Assembly (NCBI GenBank): GCA_009733775.1
Contig: WOGZ01000028.1
Location: 148,103 to 212,102 of the forward strand
Origin: Alectoria sarmentosa
Lineage: Eukaryota; Ascomycota; Lecanoromycetes; Lecanorales; Parmeliaceae
Reading direction: 5' to 3'
Length of the DNA: 64,000 nt
A program made the position numbers and the translations under genes. Positions 12,360-24,539 of this stretch are shown here, one piece after another (position 1 is the first letter of the stretch; each line of letters starts with the position of its first letter). The notes beneath the pieces are model-generated. The model was not told where the DNA came from. It did no database searches and saw only the letters and a program-made list of their open reading frames with translations.

Positions 12360-15300
12360 AATAATATAAATAAAAAAGATCGCGAAGGCCGCGATAATCA
12401 TAATAATTATAATAATTATAATAATCATAATCGTGAAAATCGTAAAAAACGTGATCGAGAAAAAGAAAATTTCGAATTTAAATCAATTAAGAAATCAAAA
12501 AAATAATTTAATAATGTTGACGCAATTGTGACGATTATTCAATCAAAAATCGTTTATTATCTTATTATTTATATTGATTTTATCGTTTTTATTATCTTTA
12601 TCGCTTTCGTCATTTTTAAATTAATTTTTAAACTTATCATAAATTTCAATATTTTAAATAAAAAGGTTTATAAAAATATCAAATTTAAAGTTGTCGATAA
12701 AGCGTAAATTATTATTTTATTTATTATAATAACAATTTTTTTTTTTTAATTTCACGATTATGTTTACATTTAACACATAATTCACATCTTTTCGATCTTT
12801 AAAATCTTTAAATCTTTTTAATTTTCACGCTTTATGAATAATCTTATTAATAATCATATAATTATCGATTTCGAAAATATCGAATTTGAATATAAAATGA
12901 ATAATATCAAACGTATTTTAATTTTTCGAGACGTTTAATTCGTATTTAATTATGATTTTAATTTCATTTTTGAAAAACAATTAAAAAAATAAGGATTTTT
13001 TTTGATTTTTATTTTCGATGAAATTATCGTTAAAAAGTAACGTTTTTTTTTAAACGTATTTAAAATCGTTTATATGCGCTCGATATTTGAAGAGAAATTC
13101 TCTTAATATTAATAATCATTAATAAAAAAATCTTCATTTATAATAAATCCTCAATTGAATTTATTTTTAATAATCAAAAATTTCAATTTTTATCGAAATT
13201 TCAAATTAATAAAACAATTTTTCGCATATAATACGCATATTATAATCATTTAAACGTTCAAAATTTTAAAAAGTTGATTAAAATGTGCGTTGAAATGAAT
13301 TTCTTCATTTTATCTTTTGATAATGTTTGCGAATTATGTTTTATGATCAATATAAAAATAAAATCATATAAATAACACATTATTTTTAAAAAATAATAAA
13401 ACGATCTGATTTATAACGATTTTCAGAATTTATTCGATATCTTTTGAAATGATTTTGAATAAATGATCATTTTTTTCGACGATAAAACCCTTCGATTTAA
13501 CGTTTATTTATTATTCGATAAATCTAATTTAACAATTCTTATCGCGTTTAAAATGTTTTTTAATAATTCGAAACATAATAATAATAAATATACTCGTTTT
13601 CACATTGATTATAATATTAAATTCGATAATTATCAAATAAAAGTCTTTCGATTATTTAAAAATATTATTTAAAAAAAAAATCGTATTTAACAACTTTTAA
13701 ATGAATAATAAATTCGAACATTTAAACGTTATTATTTAACGTAAAGCAAATGTTATATTTAAAAAAAACAAATTATCTCAAAAATATTGAATAAAATTCA
13801 TTTAAATAATCAATATTTTTCGCAATATTCAATTTGTTATCGATCATGAAATTATTTCATTTAAAATTAATATTGAATTTTTTTTTGATATATTTCATTT
13901 ACGCATTATCGATCAAATCGATTATTATCAAATTATATTTCGTAATATTAATTAAAAGAAATATCAAGATCGCGTTATTAAAGAGCGTTTTTTAAAATAT
14001 TAAAATAAAAATTATTATATGCTTTTAAATAACGATGAGATAATTATTATTTTTAATATTAATTAAATTAATAACGTCTCTTTTAAATTCATTTTTTTCG
14101 AATTAAACATTATTATCATCGAAAAACAAATTAACGTTTATCGCAATAAACGTAAATCTATTAAAAACGTTAAATATCAAAATCATTTATCTTTTTTTTC
14201 ATTTATAATTTTAAAAGAGAAACGTCAAAAAAACACATAATTATCGAAAAAAAGATTAATGATTTATTTAATTTCATCTCAATTTCAAAAAAGATTTCGT
14301 CAAAAATCGTAATCGTTTTAAACGCATTTGATTTAAAGTTTATAATTAAATAATTATTTAATACGCTCAATGATAAAAATGCAACTTTTTTATTCTTATT
14401 TATATCGATAATCAAATTTATTATTCGCTTTATAATCAATAAAGCTTTTAAATTTATTTTCATTATAAAATTATTCGAAATCACGAAATTATATCGAAAT
14501 CTTATTTCGAATTTTTTCGTTTTATTAACAAAAGCCGCTTTTATTGAATTTTATAAATCTCGAAATTTCAAAAAAATCATGACGAATTTTTATCGCAAAA
14601 TGCATTAATAAATGATTATATAAGATAAAATCGATTTTTTTATCATTAATAACATTTAAATTTTGATAAATTTATTTTCGAATGCGCGTGTTTTGAAAAA
14701 CAAATGAATTTATAAAATCAAAAAAGATTTTATTAATAAAATCGTACGACACAAAGCTCGTTAAATGATTCGTGATTTTAAATAATAAAAAAAAATTGAT
14801 TTTAACGAAATTTTCATCTCGATAATCAAATTTATAAATTATAAAGTCATTTTCGTTTTTGCGATAATTTTAAATTGAGAACTTAAATAAATAAACGTTA
14901 AAATCGCCTTTTTATATGACGATATCAAAAAAATAATTTATATAATATAATTTATGAGATTTGAAATCAAAAATAAAGAAAATAAGGTTTATAAACTTAT
15001 AAAAACGTTATACGATTTAAAATAATCTTTTAAAATATAATATAATATTTTTATTACATATTTTAAAAAATTGAATTTCGAATTTATCGTTGTTAATTTT
15101 TCGATATTCATTAATAACATTATCATCGTAATTATTTATATAAATGATATTTTATTTACGAATTTCGATAAAGTCGATATTCAAGCGATTAAAAATAAAC
15201 TTTATAAAAAATTTAAGATAATCGATCTGAATTTATGCATTTATTATTTCGATATAACGATCGTAAAAGATCGTATTAATCGCATTTTGCGTTTTGAATA

Positions 15301-16200
15301 AACAATTTTTATCAAAAAGTTTTTATCGATTATGACATGATTGAATTCGCGATCATTTTAATTCTCATCATTAACAATAAATTTTATATCATCAAAAATG
15401 ATTTCGTGATTATTAAAAAATCTCGTTATATTTATTAATTTGTCGTCGATTTTTTTATATATACGATGTTAAATACGCATTTAAATATCATTTTCGCAAT
15501 TTCAATGATTTCTCGATACGATTTAAATTTTAATGTTTTTCATTAAAACGCAATCAAACGCATTTTTCCATACTTCAATTATATAAAAAATTAACAATTT
15601 ATGTTTCGAAACGATTTTAAATTTTTTGTAAATTATATCGATATTGATTAAATAAACGATTAAGATATTCGACGTTTCATTTTTAAATACGTTTTTGATA
15701 TAAATAATGCGATAATTAATTAATTTTTCAAACGATAATTCATAATAACGTTTTCAATTTATAAAATCGAATATATTAATCAAATTCAAATTATCAAAAA
15801 GACGATTTGATTGCGCGAATTTTTTAATTAATTTAATTTAAACGTTAAATGCTTTTAAATAATAATGATTTATTATAATAATTAAAACGTTATAACGTTA
15901 ATTAAAAACCTTCAATTTCATGCTCATATTAAACATATTAACATTTAATATCATTATATACGAAAACAAATCATCGCCGAGAATATCGTCTTAAAATATG
16001 TTTTTATCGATTAATAAATAATTAACGATTTTATTAAGACTCTCTTTAAAAACAAATTCGAAAAATTTCGTTAATTAATCGAATTGAAACATCGCTCATA
16101 AATGATCTTTTACGTTAATTTTAAAAAAATTATTATTATAATTCTAATAAAATAATTATTATTCAATTTCAAAAAAATTATTATTATTTATAAAATCAAC
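12360..16200 (+). pseudogene. Copia A gag-pol relic (integrase, RT, RNase H)
   Basis: Gag leaves an Asn/Arg/Asp-rich low-complexity tract at about 12,378-12,480. The integrase core survives at 13,463-13,672, with DDKTLRFNVYLL followed by a DYNIKFDNYQIK block (the IN pattern of an Asp before a second acidic block). The reverse transcriptase runs from about 14,990. Its region upstream of the ATG at 15,071 has TAA in place of Gln, and the catalytic box at 15,137-15,148 reads Y-I-N-D, an Asp-to-Asn change from GAC/T to AAC/T. The following KNKLYKKFKIIDL is the classic copia stretch after the RT box. RNase H is too decayed to place exactly. It is a dead polyprotein gene. Confidence 0.8.
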
Positions 16201-16584
16201 TCAATGTCATTATTCAACAATTTCAAAAAAACGATTTCATTGATTTTCACATTTCGAATGATCGATCGAATTTATTCGCAAAATCTCAATTATTAATCTT
16301 AACGTTTTTTGCGAACAAACTTTTATTTATCAAAATTCAATCTAAAATTGATTTATCGTTATTGCATTTATAATCATAAACTTTGCGAATTTCTTTTCGA
16401 AAACCTTATATTTATGTGCGATTCAATTTTAAAAATTATATCATTATTAAAAATATCGTTATCGTCAAATTTGCTTAATTATTTACGAGAACTTTTTAAC
16501 AATATAATTTTAAATGTTTTCAAAAACTTCTAAACGCCATTATAATTATCATATTTATATTTTTAAACTTTATGCTTTTAAGCA

Positions 16585-16587
16585 TTA

Positions 16588-16618
<31 letters not shown>
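16585..16618. repeat. (TTA)n microsatellite
   Basis: About eleven uninterrupted TTA units near the 3' end of copia A, downstream of the coding relic. Confidence 0.9.
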
Positions 16619-17047
16619 CGTAATGTATCGATCGCAACTTATATACACCTTATCAATCATTATTATTAAACATTAATATCTTGAAACGATTTTCATAAGC
16701 CTTGCGATCGATCGCATATATGCATATGCAATTCGAAATTTTTTTTTTAATCGAAACATTATCCTCACATATATTTTTCGATTATATATCGATCGATTTT
16801 TGATGTGTATCAGATGAACTGAAAATAAATTTGTCAAAAAACGGTTTTTCGTTAAAAAGTGAATTTTATTTTATGTGACATCGTGACGAATATGTTTAAA
16901 AGAATATAATCGTTTTCAGATTTCGACTTTTCTTCGAATTTTCATTGTTTTTATTCGATTTTAAATATCGCGAATTTCGAATTTCATATTTTGAAATTTG
17001 GGTGTCTTAAAGAATATAGAGGATGATAAAAAAATATGAAATAATTT

Positions 17048-17203
17048 CACGCCTATAACCCGACGTTACGGTTCATTTTTGTTATTCGACGTTAATTTTC
17101 ACGATTATAATCCGACGTTACGATTCATTTTTGTTATTCGACGTTGATTTTCACGATTATAATTCGACATTACGATTCATTTTTGCTATTCGACGTTGAT
17201 TTT
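17048..17203 (+). repeat. Three tandem copies of a 52-bp unit inside copia A
   Basis: Copies start at 17048, 17100 and 17152, with a fading fourth at 17204. Each has CACG..TATAA.CCGACGTTACG then TTCATTTTTG.TATTCGACG. They lie just upstream of the polypurine tract, in the untranslated 3' part of the element. Successive copies carry more C-to-T changes (CCCGACGTT, TCCGACGTT, TTCGACATT). Confidence 0.92.
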
Positions 17204-17253
17204 CATTTTTATAATTCGAAATTCAAATTTAAAAAGATATGAGCGAAAAAGAA

Positions 17254-17388
17254 TGTTGAAATTCGGGTTATGTGATGTTAAGCCTTGACGGTCACGTGCG
17301 CACATTAATGCGTTCGTATATAGATCGCTCTTTCTTTCGTAATACTTTTAAAGCAATACAATTAAGTGTTCTACTTCATATTTTGACA
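17254..17388 (+). repeat. Copia A 3' LTR
   Basis: 135 bp, TGTTGA to TTTGACA, followed directly by the target duplication ACCTT. See the 5' LTR at 9,792 for shared blocks. Confidence 0.93.
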
Positions 17389-18655
17389 ACCTTAATCATA
17401 AAACAAAATGAAATTTGACGATATAAAACGAATGTGTGTTTCGTGATGATACGTTTATTATTTATATGAATGAGACAAAAAAGACGTTATCGAATGTAAA
17501 AAACATCATAACATCATGACATCGCATTAATAAGATTCGTATAGCGAATTATATCTGATCATTAATTAACAACATTTATATCGTAAAATAAATTTAATTA
17601 TACGACGTAAAAAAAATTATAAATGATAATGCGATGATAATATATAATAAGCATCGTGCATCATGATGTGAAAAAGAAAAAAAGATAACTCGATAACGAT
17701 AAATTATTGATGCTCTGTTAACAATTTATTGAAGCATTATTATATAATTATCAACATTTGAATACATTTAACATTATAATACGATCAAAATTTAAATAAC
17801 AACTTATTACTATTAATAACATGTTAAGAAAACATCTCTATCATCAAATTGTTGAAGAATTTTAACAATATCACGAATTTGTTGAAAAAGAGTTTCTATA
17901 AACACTCAAATAATTAATTATCGACAAGATATTTATTTACGTAAAGAACCCCTTAAGGTAACGAAATAATTAGTTAATAAAGTTATTTTTCGAATAATTA
18001 TCATATATTCGCGAAATCTTTTGAGATTATAATTGATTATACGTTAAAAAGAAAAACGATGATTTGAAAAATTCATCTTAACGATTGTTATCATATTGAT
18101 CGAATTGTTTCGATATCATCGAAGATCTTTTATCGATATGTTGTTATAAATTATGACTTTGTTATCGTGTCATTTTATTTCAATTTTTTTTTTTAAAATT
18201 CAATTATGTTAAAAATTGATTTAATATAATAATTATGATGAATTTTGAAACATCACGACGAAATTTCAATGTTAAATTGTTTTATGTTAAAAAAAGTTGA
18301 TTATATATTGATGTTATATGAGTAACTTTGACGTAATAAAGCATATTTTAAATACCTTAAGAGAGATACCCTATTTATAAACAAGTTGATAATTACTTAA
18401 GAATAAAAACAATTTGTTAACAAATCAAAAATTGTTAACAAAATGTTGAAAATTATTGACGCATTGTTGACACATTGTTGACATTAACAATTTGTTGTTG
18501 AGAAATTGTTGGAAAATTGTTGACAAATTGTTGATTAAGGTTTTAATTGTTAACGCGTTATTGTTATTGTCGCGTTTTTAACTTTTTGTTAAAGCGCGAT
18601 TTATAAACGATAGCGTTCCCGTAAGATATTAAATAAACACGAAAAATATTATTCA
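17389..18655. other. Unidentified repeat-like DNA between copia A and gypsy relic E
   Basis: There is no open frame of useful length. It is less AT-extreme than its surroundings and contains many TTGTTGA/TTGTTAAC words (17,700-18,540), CCTTAAG words at 17,951 and about 18,353, and a GCGATTTATAAAC block near 18,593 matching the duplication left of copia A. It is probably part of an older repeat into which copia A inserted and which adjoins the truncated end of gypsy E. I could not find its ends. Confidence 0.45.
18411..18540. repeat. Cluster of TTGTTGACA / TTGTTAACA words
   Basis: At least eight occurrences of TTGTTRA in both orientations lie within 130 bp, for example the pair at about 18,464-18,482. 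Spacing is irregular, so it is not a simple tandem array. Its function is unknown. Confidence 0.75.
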
Positions 18656-18659
18656 TTTA

Positions 18660-21600
18660 TATTTAAATAAAGAAATAATTATAATCAACATAAAATGCAT
18701 TAAACTTAAAATGATTCTCAAATACGATTACGTAAGACTTTTACGAAATAAGACGCGATAAAGCATCTAACATTATGTGTTTCTTATCAAATTTATGTTT
18801 AATTTCGAATCGAAATTGTCGAAGAAATTGCGAAGCACGTATTAATCGAATATTTATGCGTATAATAAATATAATAAAAATAATCGACGATTGTTTATGA
18901 TATCGATTATAACGAAATGATTAATTTAAATGATAATGAAATGTTTACAAGATTCGATTATATATTTAATCTTTTTTATTATTTATACAAATTTCGCAAT
19001 CTTTAATTCGATTAATTAATAATTTTTCTCGATAGCGGAAAGCTTTCGTAACAAAAAAAGAATCGTTTTTATAACAATTTTTATCGATTATTTATTTAAT
19101 AACATCTCGTGATTCTTTTTAACATGAAAGATTTGTATATTAAATTCATTTTTCGAAATATTTAGATTTATTCACATTATTTTATCGAGATTTTAATACA
19201 TTAAAATAATTTATTTGCATAAAACTTTTTGCAAATTATCGAAACTCGTTTTCTTTAATATCGTAAGTTCGTTAAACTTATATTTTGAGATATATACACG
19301 ATGAAGGTTATTTTTGAAAGATGTTTATTTGAATAATAACATTTTTAATATTTAAAGTAATTGTGTTAATTGAGCATAATAATGAACGCTATTACGAAAA
19401 TAATTTATTAAATCAAGATAATGCTCGAAACCTTTTAAACTTATTAAATATTTGATTGTTTTGATAATTTCAAACTTGTTTTCAATTATAAAAAATCTTT
19501 TAAAATTTATACGTCGTTTAAACAAATTAACATTTAAATAATCGAGAAAAATTTTAATCGACGAAATCGAAATATTATGTTTAATAAATAATTCGAATAA
19601 CGATCGCAGATTGAAGAAATGTTATATTAAAAAATTTGCTTTTATAACGATATCGTCGACAAATTTTAATAAAAACTTTTATAAATCGTAAAATGTTATT
19701 AATTTGACGTTGAACGTATATAATCGAATTTATACATCTCATAATAAAAACATTAAAGGTTTTTTATTCACGATATAATATTATCGTTAACATTTTTCGT
19801 GAATCTAAATGAGTGCGTTATTGATAAAAAATATTATGACATTTATAATAATTATGTGAATGCATTTTAATAAACGATCTATCATTTCAAATTGCAAAAA
19901 TATGAAATATATATTCGATATTATTAAATCATTAAGTTCTCAAATATCGATCATTGCTCGATTTTTTTTATTATCATTTGATAAAGATTTTGAAATCACA
20001 AATATTGAATAATTAAATGAAATTGTTTAAATAATATATTCAAAATAACCTTATCGATGCATTTTATTAAAAGTTTTATTAATAACATCGCGATCACGTT
20101 GATTAAGGGAATAGATTTTGATTTTGTTAAGTTATAACCTATTTTACTAATCATCTCATAATGTGATTTTCATTTAATCATTTTTCGATAAATTAATAAA
20201 GTCTTCGTTTTTTTAAATTAATGAGAATTCTATTATAAGATTTATTAACGACGATTTTATTGACGTATTTTTATATATCATTATGCTATTGAATAATCGT
20301 ATCTTTTTAACATTTTGAACGATTATTAAAGACTTTTATTTTAACATAAAATTCATTATGATAATTAAGGAATTCGGTTTTGATAAGAAATTAATTATAA
20401 TAAATGAGATGTTAAATGTTATTATCGTAATAATGATAACAATTTTTTTGATTTAATTGATATTTGTAGAAGGCTTTCGCAAGAATTGTTTGAAGAAAAA
20501 AACATTTTTCTCGCAGACGTTCTCGTAAACAAGCTCAAAAAGTGTGTCAAATCGAGTTTTTTTAAACACCTTCACGATACGATCGATGTCGTTTTTAACA
20601 AAAATCTTATATATTTTGACATCGACCAAATGTGCGTGGAGAATAATATTAATATAAGCGATAAACTCGAACAAGAAGTCTCTTACAATTAACACATCGA
20701 CTTTTATTACAAATATAAAACATTTTAATCGAAATGATATGATCAGCGTCTTTTGAGAATAAATTATTCGACGAATATATTAATTATCACATTGACGACA
20801 AAAGATGTTAATTATAATATCGCAATTATCGATAAAAACCTTGCTTTTATTAACGTTTAATACGATTTACTTTAATTCGATAATGTTATTTTCGATAAAC
20901 ATATATGTCTTAAAATCGTCGACCAAATGAATTTCTTTAACAATGCGATATAATATCTTTATATCATCTTTTTTAACGTTAGAGACGTATATCAATATTA
21001 AAATATATTGATTCGTTTTATACATAATTATATTTAAACCTTTAACACGAAATGATTTCGATATTGTTCTAATTTTCATTTCGAAAAGTAATCGTAATAA
21101 TCACAATTTATCTATTAAAATAACGTTACAATCGATGTTAATGTAAAACTTTTTTTTAATAACGATTAACAATAATTTGACAAATATGTGAGCATAATTT
21201 CATTCACGAAATGTTAATTCGATATTTATGCTAATACGATTCGTAATATTAAACTCGACGATTTCGACGAAAAATATATTTTAATTATGTCGTGCTTGAT
21301 AAATAAATAATGTTGATAATTTAATTGTTTGCGTAGCATGCAAATTATTAAAAAAAGACTTTTATAAACGTATCAAGCAATTTTATCATAAATGCTTATA
21401 AAATTTCGACTTTGATTTAAATAATATATTATAATTACGACAAGATATTTTTATATTTATAAACTCTGCAAATGATTTCTTTGATTAATTTTCATTATTA
21501 TAATCGTCGTATTTCTTTTTTTGATAAGACTTTTCATTATCTTAATAAGATTTTTATTCGTTATATTGCTTTTAAGCATAATCATTAAACTAATTAACCT

Positions 21601-23300
21601 TCTCCTTATTCGTAATAACTTGATAAATTATAACCTTGAATTTAATATCTTGTCATAATTATCGATTTTTATAACTTTGATTTTCGAATTTTCGAAATCC
21701 TTGATCTTATTCAACTTAAAAAAAACGATTATTCGACGACGTCGAATCTAATTCGTTTGATGAATTGATGATTTATAAAGATGAACGTCGTGTAAATAAT
21801 AACGTTTATAATGAAAAACGAGGCTTATAACGAGAATTTGATTAATTATCATATTATTACGATCGATAAGCATTTTGTTTATAATTATCATTATTATTAT
21901 AAAATCGATAAGGAAAAGACTATTGATTATACGATTGACGATCATATTACTATTATTATTTATAAAACTGTTAACCTTGATTTAATTATTACGAAAAGTT
22001 TTTAAAAGCTTATCGTTGCGATTGTTGTTGTTAATTTAAAATTTTTTGATTATATAATTTAAAATTGAGCTTAAATCAAACATCTTTTCTCATTTTTAAA
22101 AATCGTATAAAGTTTATTATAATCGTAATAAACGAAAACGAATTTATGAAAACTCGTAACTTTGTTGCAATGTTTTAATAAATAAACGTAAATTAATTGA
22201 AAATAACGTCGATATTAACAAATTTAATATATTTGATAATGACTTGTATATAATCGAATGATTCTCGCTTAAAACGAGCATCGGCAACATTATACTTCTT
22301 AAATATAAAATGTGATAATATTATTTTAAATAGCTTTTTAAATTTACTTAATAATATATTGCATTATTTTTTAACATCTTTAAAATCATTTTTGAGATTC
22401 GTTTTTTTCAGATTAAAAAGCTTTATCATATATTATTTCAATATTAAATCTTATAAATTAATGTTAAGATTAATTTTTAATAAAGCATTATTTTTGACGA
22501 TAACGATGTTCTTGATACGTTTAACGAATAAAATAATGTTTTTAAAATATAAATTCTTATCGATCGTAATAATCTCTTTTTCATTATACGATTTATCGAA
22601 ATGCGAATCAAAATAACTCAAATTTATAAGATTTTATTTATTCGACGATATCGACGTAATTGTTTAATTTGGCACTTCTTGCGAATTTAACGAACTTAAC
22701 GAATTTAATAAAGCTGACGAAATAACATTTAAAGCATCGATTAAATTTTATAAAGTAATTTATTATTGTTGTGTGAAACTCATATTCTAATAATTTCGTG
22801 AATTATCGTTATTATTTATTTCGACGTTTGTTTAAGATTCGATAAATTGAGAATAGATTGTTTCTTTAATTAACGTTGTTGTCATAATAAACGATTTTGA
22901 CGAATTATCGTTTTCGTGATTTTCGTGATTATGTGAGAACTTTGATAACGATGGTTATAATAACTCGATAAGCAATTTAATGTTTTTAATGAACGTAATT
23001 AAGACTTTTCTAAATGTTGATTTGTTGATAAATTAATCGATCGAAAAATATGATGTTAATTCGAGTGAATTCGATTGTAACGTAATTTTACGCTCAATTT
23101 GATCGATAATTACTTTCGTAATAAAATTAATTGATTTAAGGTGACGAGCTATAATGTAATTGATGACCTCGTTTATAAAAGATTTCATTAAGATAGAAAA
23201 CTCGTGATTAAATCTCACGAAATTCTTGATTTGATAAACAAACTTAATAATACGACGCTTTATTAAAATAATAACGTCGTTGATTTGCAATATATTTACC
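18660..23300 (-). mobile_element. Ty3/gypsy retrotransposon relic E, truncated after RNase H
   Basis: On the - strand the order is gag-like sequence (about 23,290-22,900), protease end (21,079-20,867, with I-x-x-x-I-H-L-V-D-D and a degraded M-F-I-E-N-N-I-I), linker (20,695-20,453), reverse transcriptase with an intact F-V-D-D box at 19,652-19,663, and RNase H. RNase H ends near 18,760 with K-K-H-I-M-L-D-A-L-S-R-L, the usual end of a gypsy RNase H. The integrase that should follow is not recognisable to the left, so the element appears cut at about 18,650. No LTR pair was found. The RT block is less mutated than those of B, C and D. Confidence 0.75.
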
Positions 23301-23744
23301 AGCTTAATGAATTAACGAATCGATAAATAATGATATTAATAAATAATCGTAAGCGGAAAACTTTTTGAATAAAGATGTTTGCTAAAAGTTTTTTGCAAAT
23401 GTTTTTTATAAGCGTAATAAAATAGGTTATAGTAAAGCAAAAAACAAAAACGTTTATTAAAAACTTTTATTGTTACAATATGAAATAATGAAAAACTTTT
23501 GAATTATATGATAGTTAATTAATATCGTATAAATGTTGTTATTATGTTATAACGATAACATATATTCATTAATGATATATAAGTTAATTTATTCTCTTTT
23601 ATAGAAATTAATTATATATGTGCTTATCAAGTTATGCGCTTAATAAGATACTTATTAAATAAATATAGCTATTAAGCGAGGTAAGATATTTTGCCAAGGT
23701 AGCTACTCGTCAGATAAGTGCTTAATATCGTAACACGAACATTT
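23301..23744. other. AT-rich DNA right of gypsy E, possibly its 5' end
   Basis: No coding frame is supported. Mixed-composition patches (for example GCCAAGGTAGCTACTCG at about 23,692) are less mutated than their surroundings. By position this is where the 5' LTR and leader of gypsy E would lie, but no second copy of an LTR was found, so this stays a guess. Confidence 0.35.
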
Positions 23745-24535
23745 TATTCTTTCAAATTTCTTCGTATAAAATATTTAATCTCATATTATCGAACATTTCA
23801 TTCTTTTTCAAATATAATTACAAAATATCGAATCAGATTTCTTCACACGAGCAATAAATTTCTTCGCATAAAGCATTTCGTTTTATATTATCGAATAATA
23901 AATCCCTTCACATAAAGCATCAAGTCTCGAATTCAACGAACTTTTTATAACAAAAAAGAAAAAAATAAATCTTTATTTTTTATTAAGCTTCTTATAATAA
24001 AAAGAGAAAAAAATCTCAAATTTATCGAACTTCTCATAAACAAAAAAATCAAATTTTAAAAGATTTTTTAAAACAATACGAGAACACGTCTTTAATTAAG
24101 GCGTTAAATTTCAAATTATTATTAAGCTCTTTATATCACAAAGGGGAATAAATTTTTACATTAAAATAACTTCTCGTATTATTGAAAGAATAAATTTTTA
24201 CATCAAAACGTCGTAACGCATCAAGTTTTTATTTCGAACTGAGCTTTTTATATAAAGAAAATTACGTCTTTAATTAAAGTGTAAAATCTCAAATTATTAT
24301 TGAGCTCCTCATATTATAAAAGAGAACAAGTTTTTATATGTGAATAACTTTTCGTATCATAAAAAAAAACAAGTTTCTACATCAGAGCGACAATTCCCAA
24401 ATTTCAACTAAATTCTCGTATCAGAAAAAAAAGCAAGTCTTTACATTAAGACGATATTTTTCAAATTTTTATTAAGCTTCTCATATTATAAAGCGGAAAA
24501 AACTCTTACATTAAGACATCGTAACGTATCGTTAT
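23745..24535. repeat. Degenerate tandem array, units of about 45-65 bp
   Basis: Variants of AAGCTTCTCATATTATAAAG, then a GGAAAA-rich stretch, then TTTTTACATTAAGACG recur about nine times (for example near 23,981, 24,125, 24,168, 24,240, 24,300, 24,345, 24,412 and 24,475). An earlier sub-array (23,745-23,930) uses TTTCTTCGCATAAAGCAT words. Unit lengths vary, and differences are both transitions and small indels. No long open frame crosses it, so it looks like a decayed minisatellite. Confidence 0.7.
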
Positions 24536-24539
24536 AAGA

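Larger units (their letters stand above)
9792..17388 (+). mobile_element. Ty1/copia LTR retrotransposon A, complete but RIP-degraded
   Basis: Two 135-bp LTRs (TGTTGA...TTTGAYA) bound the element, and the 5 bases ACCTT lie immediately outside on both sides (9787-9791 and 17389-17393), a perfect target-site duplication. A purine-rich tract (about 17,232-17,253, AAAAAGATATGAGCGAAAAA then GAA) directly precedes the right LTR, so transcription runs on the + strand. Domain order is that of copia: gag, integrase (about 13,450-13,680), then reverse transcriptase (about 14,980-15,300) and the RNase H region. All frames are interrupted, so it cannot move by itself. Confidence 0.93.
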
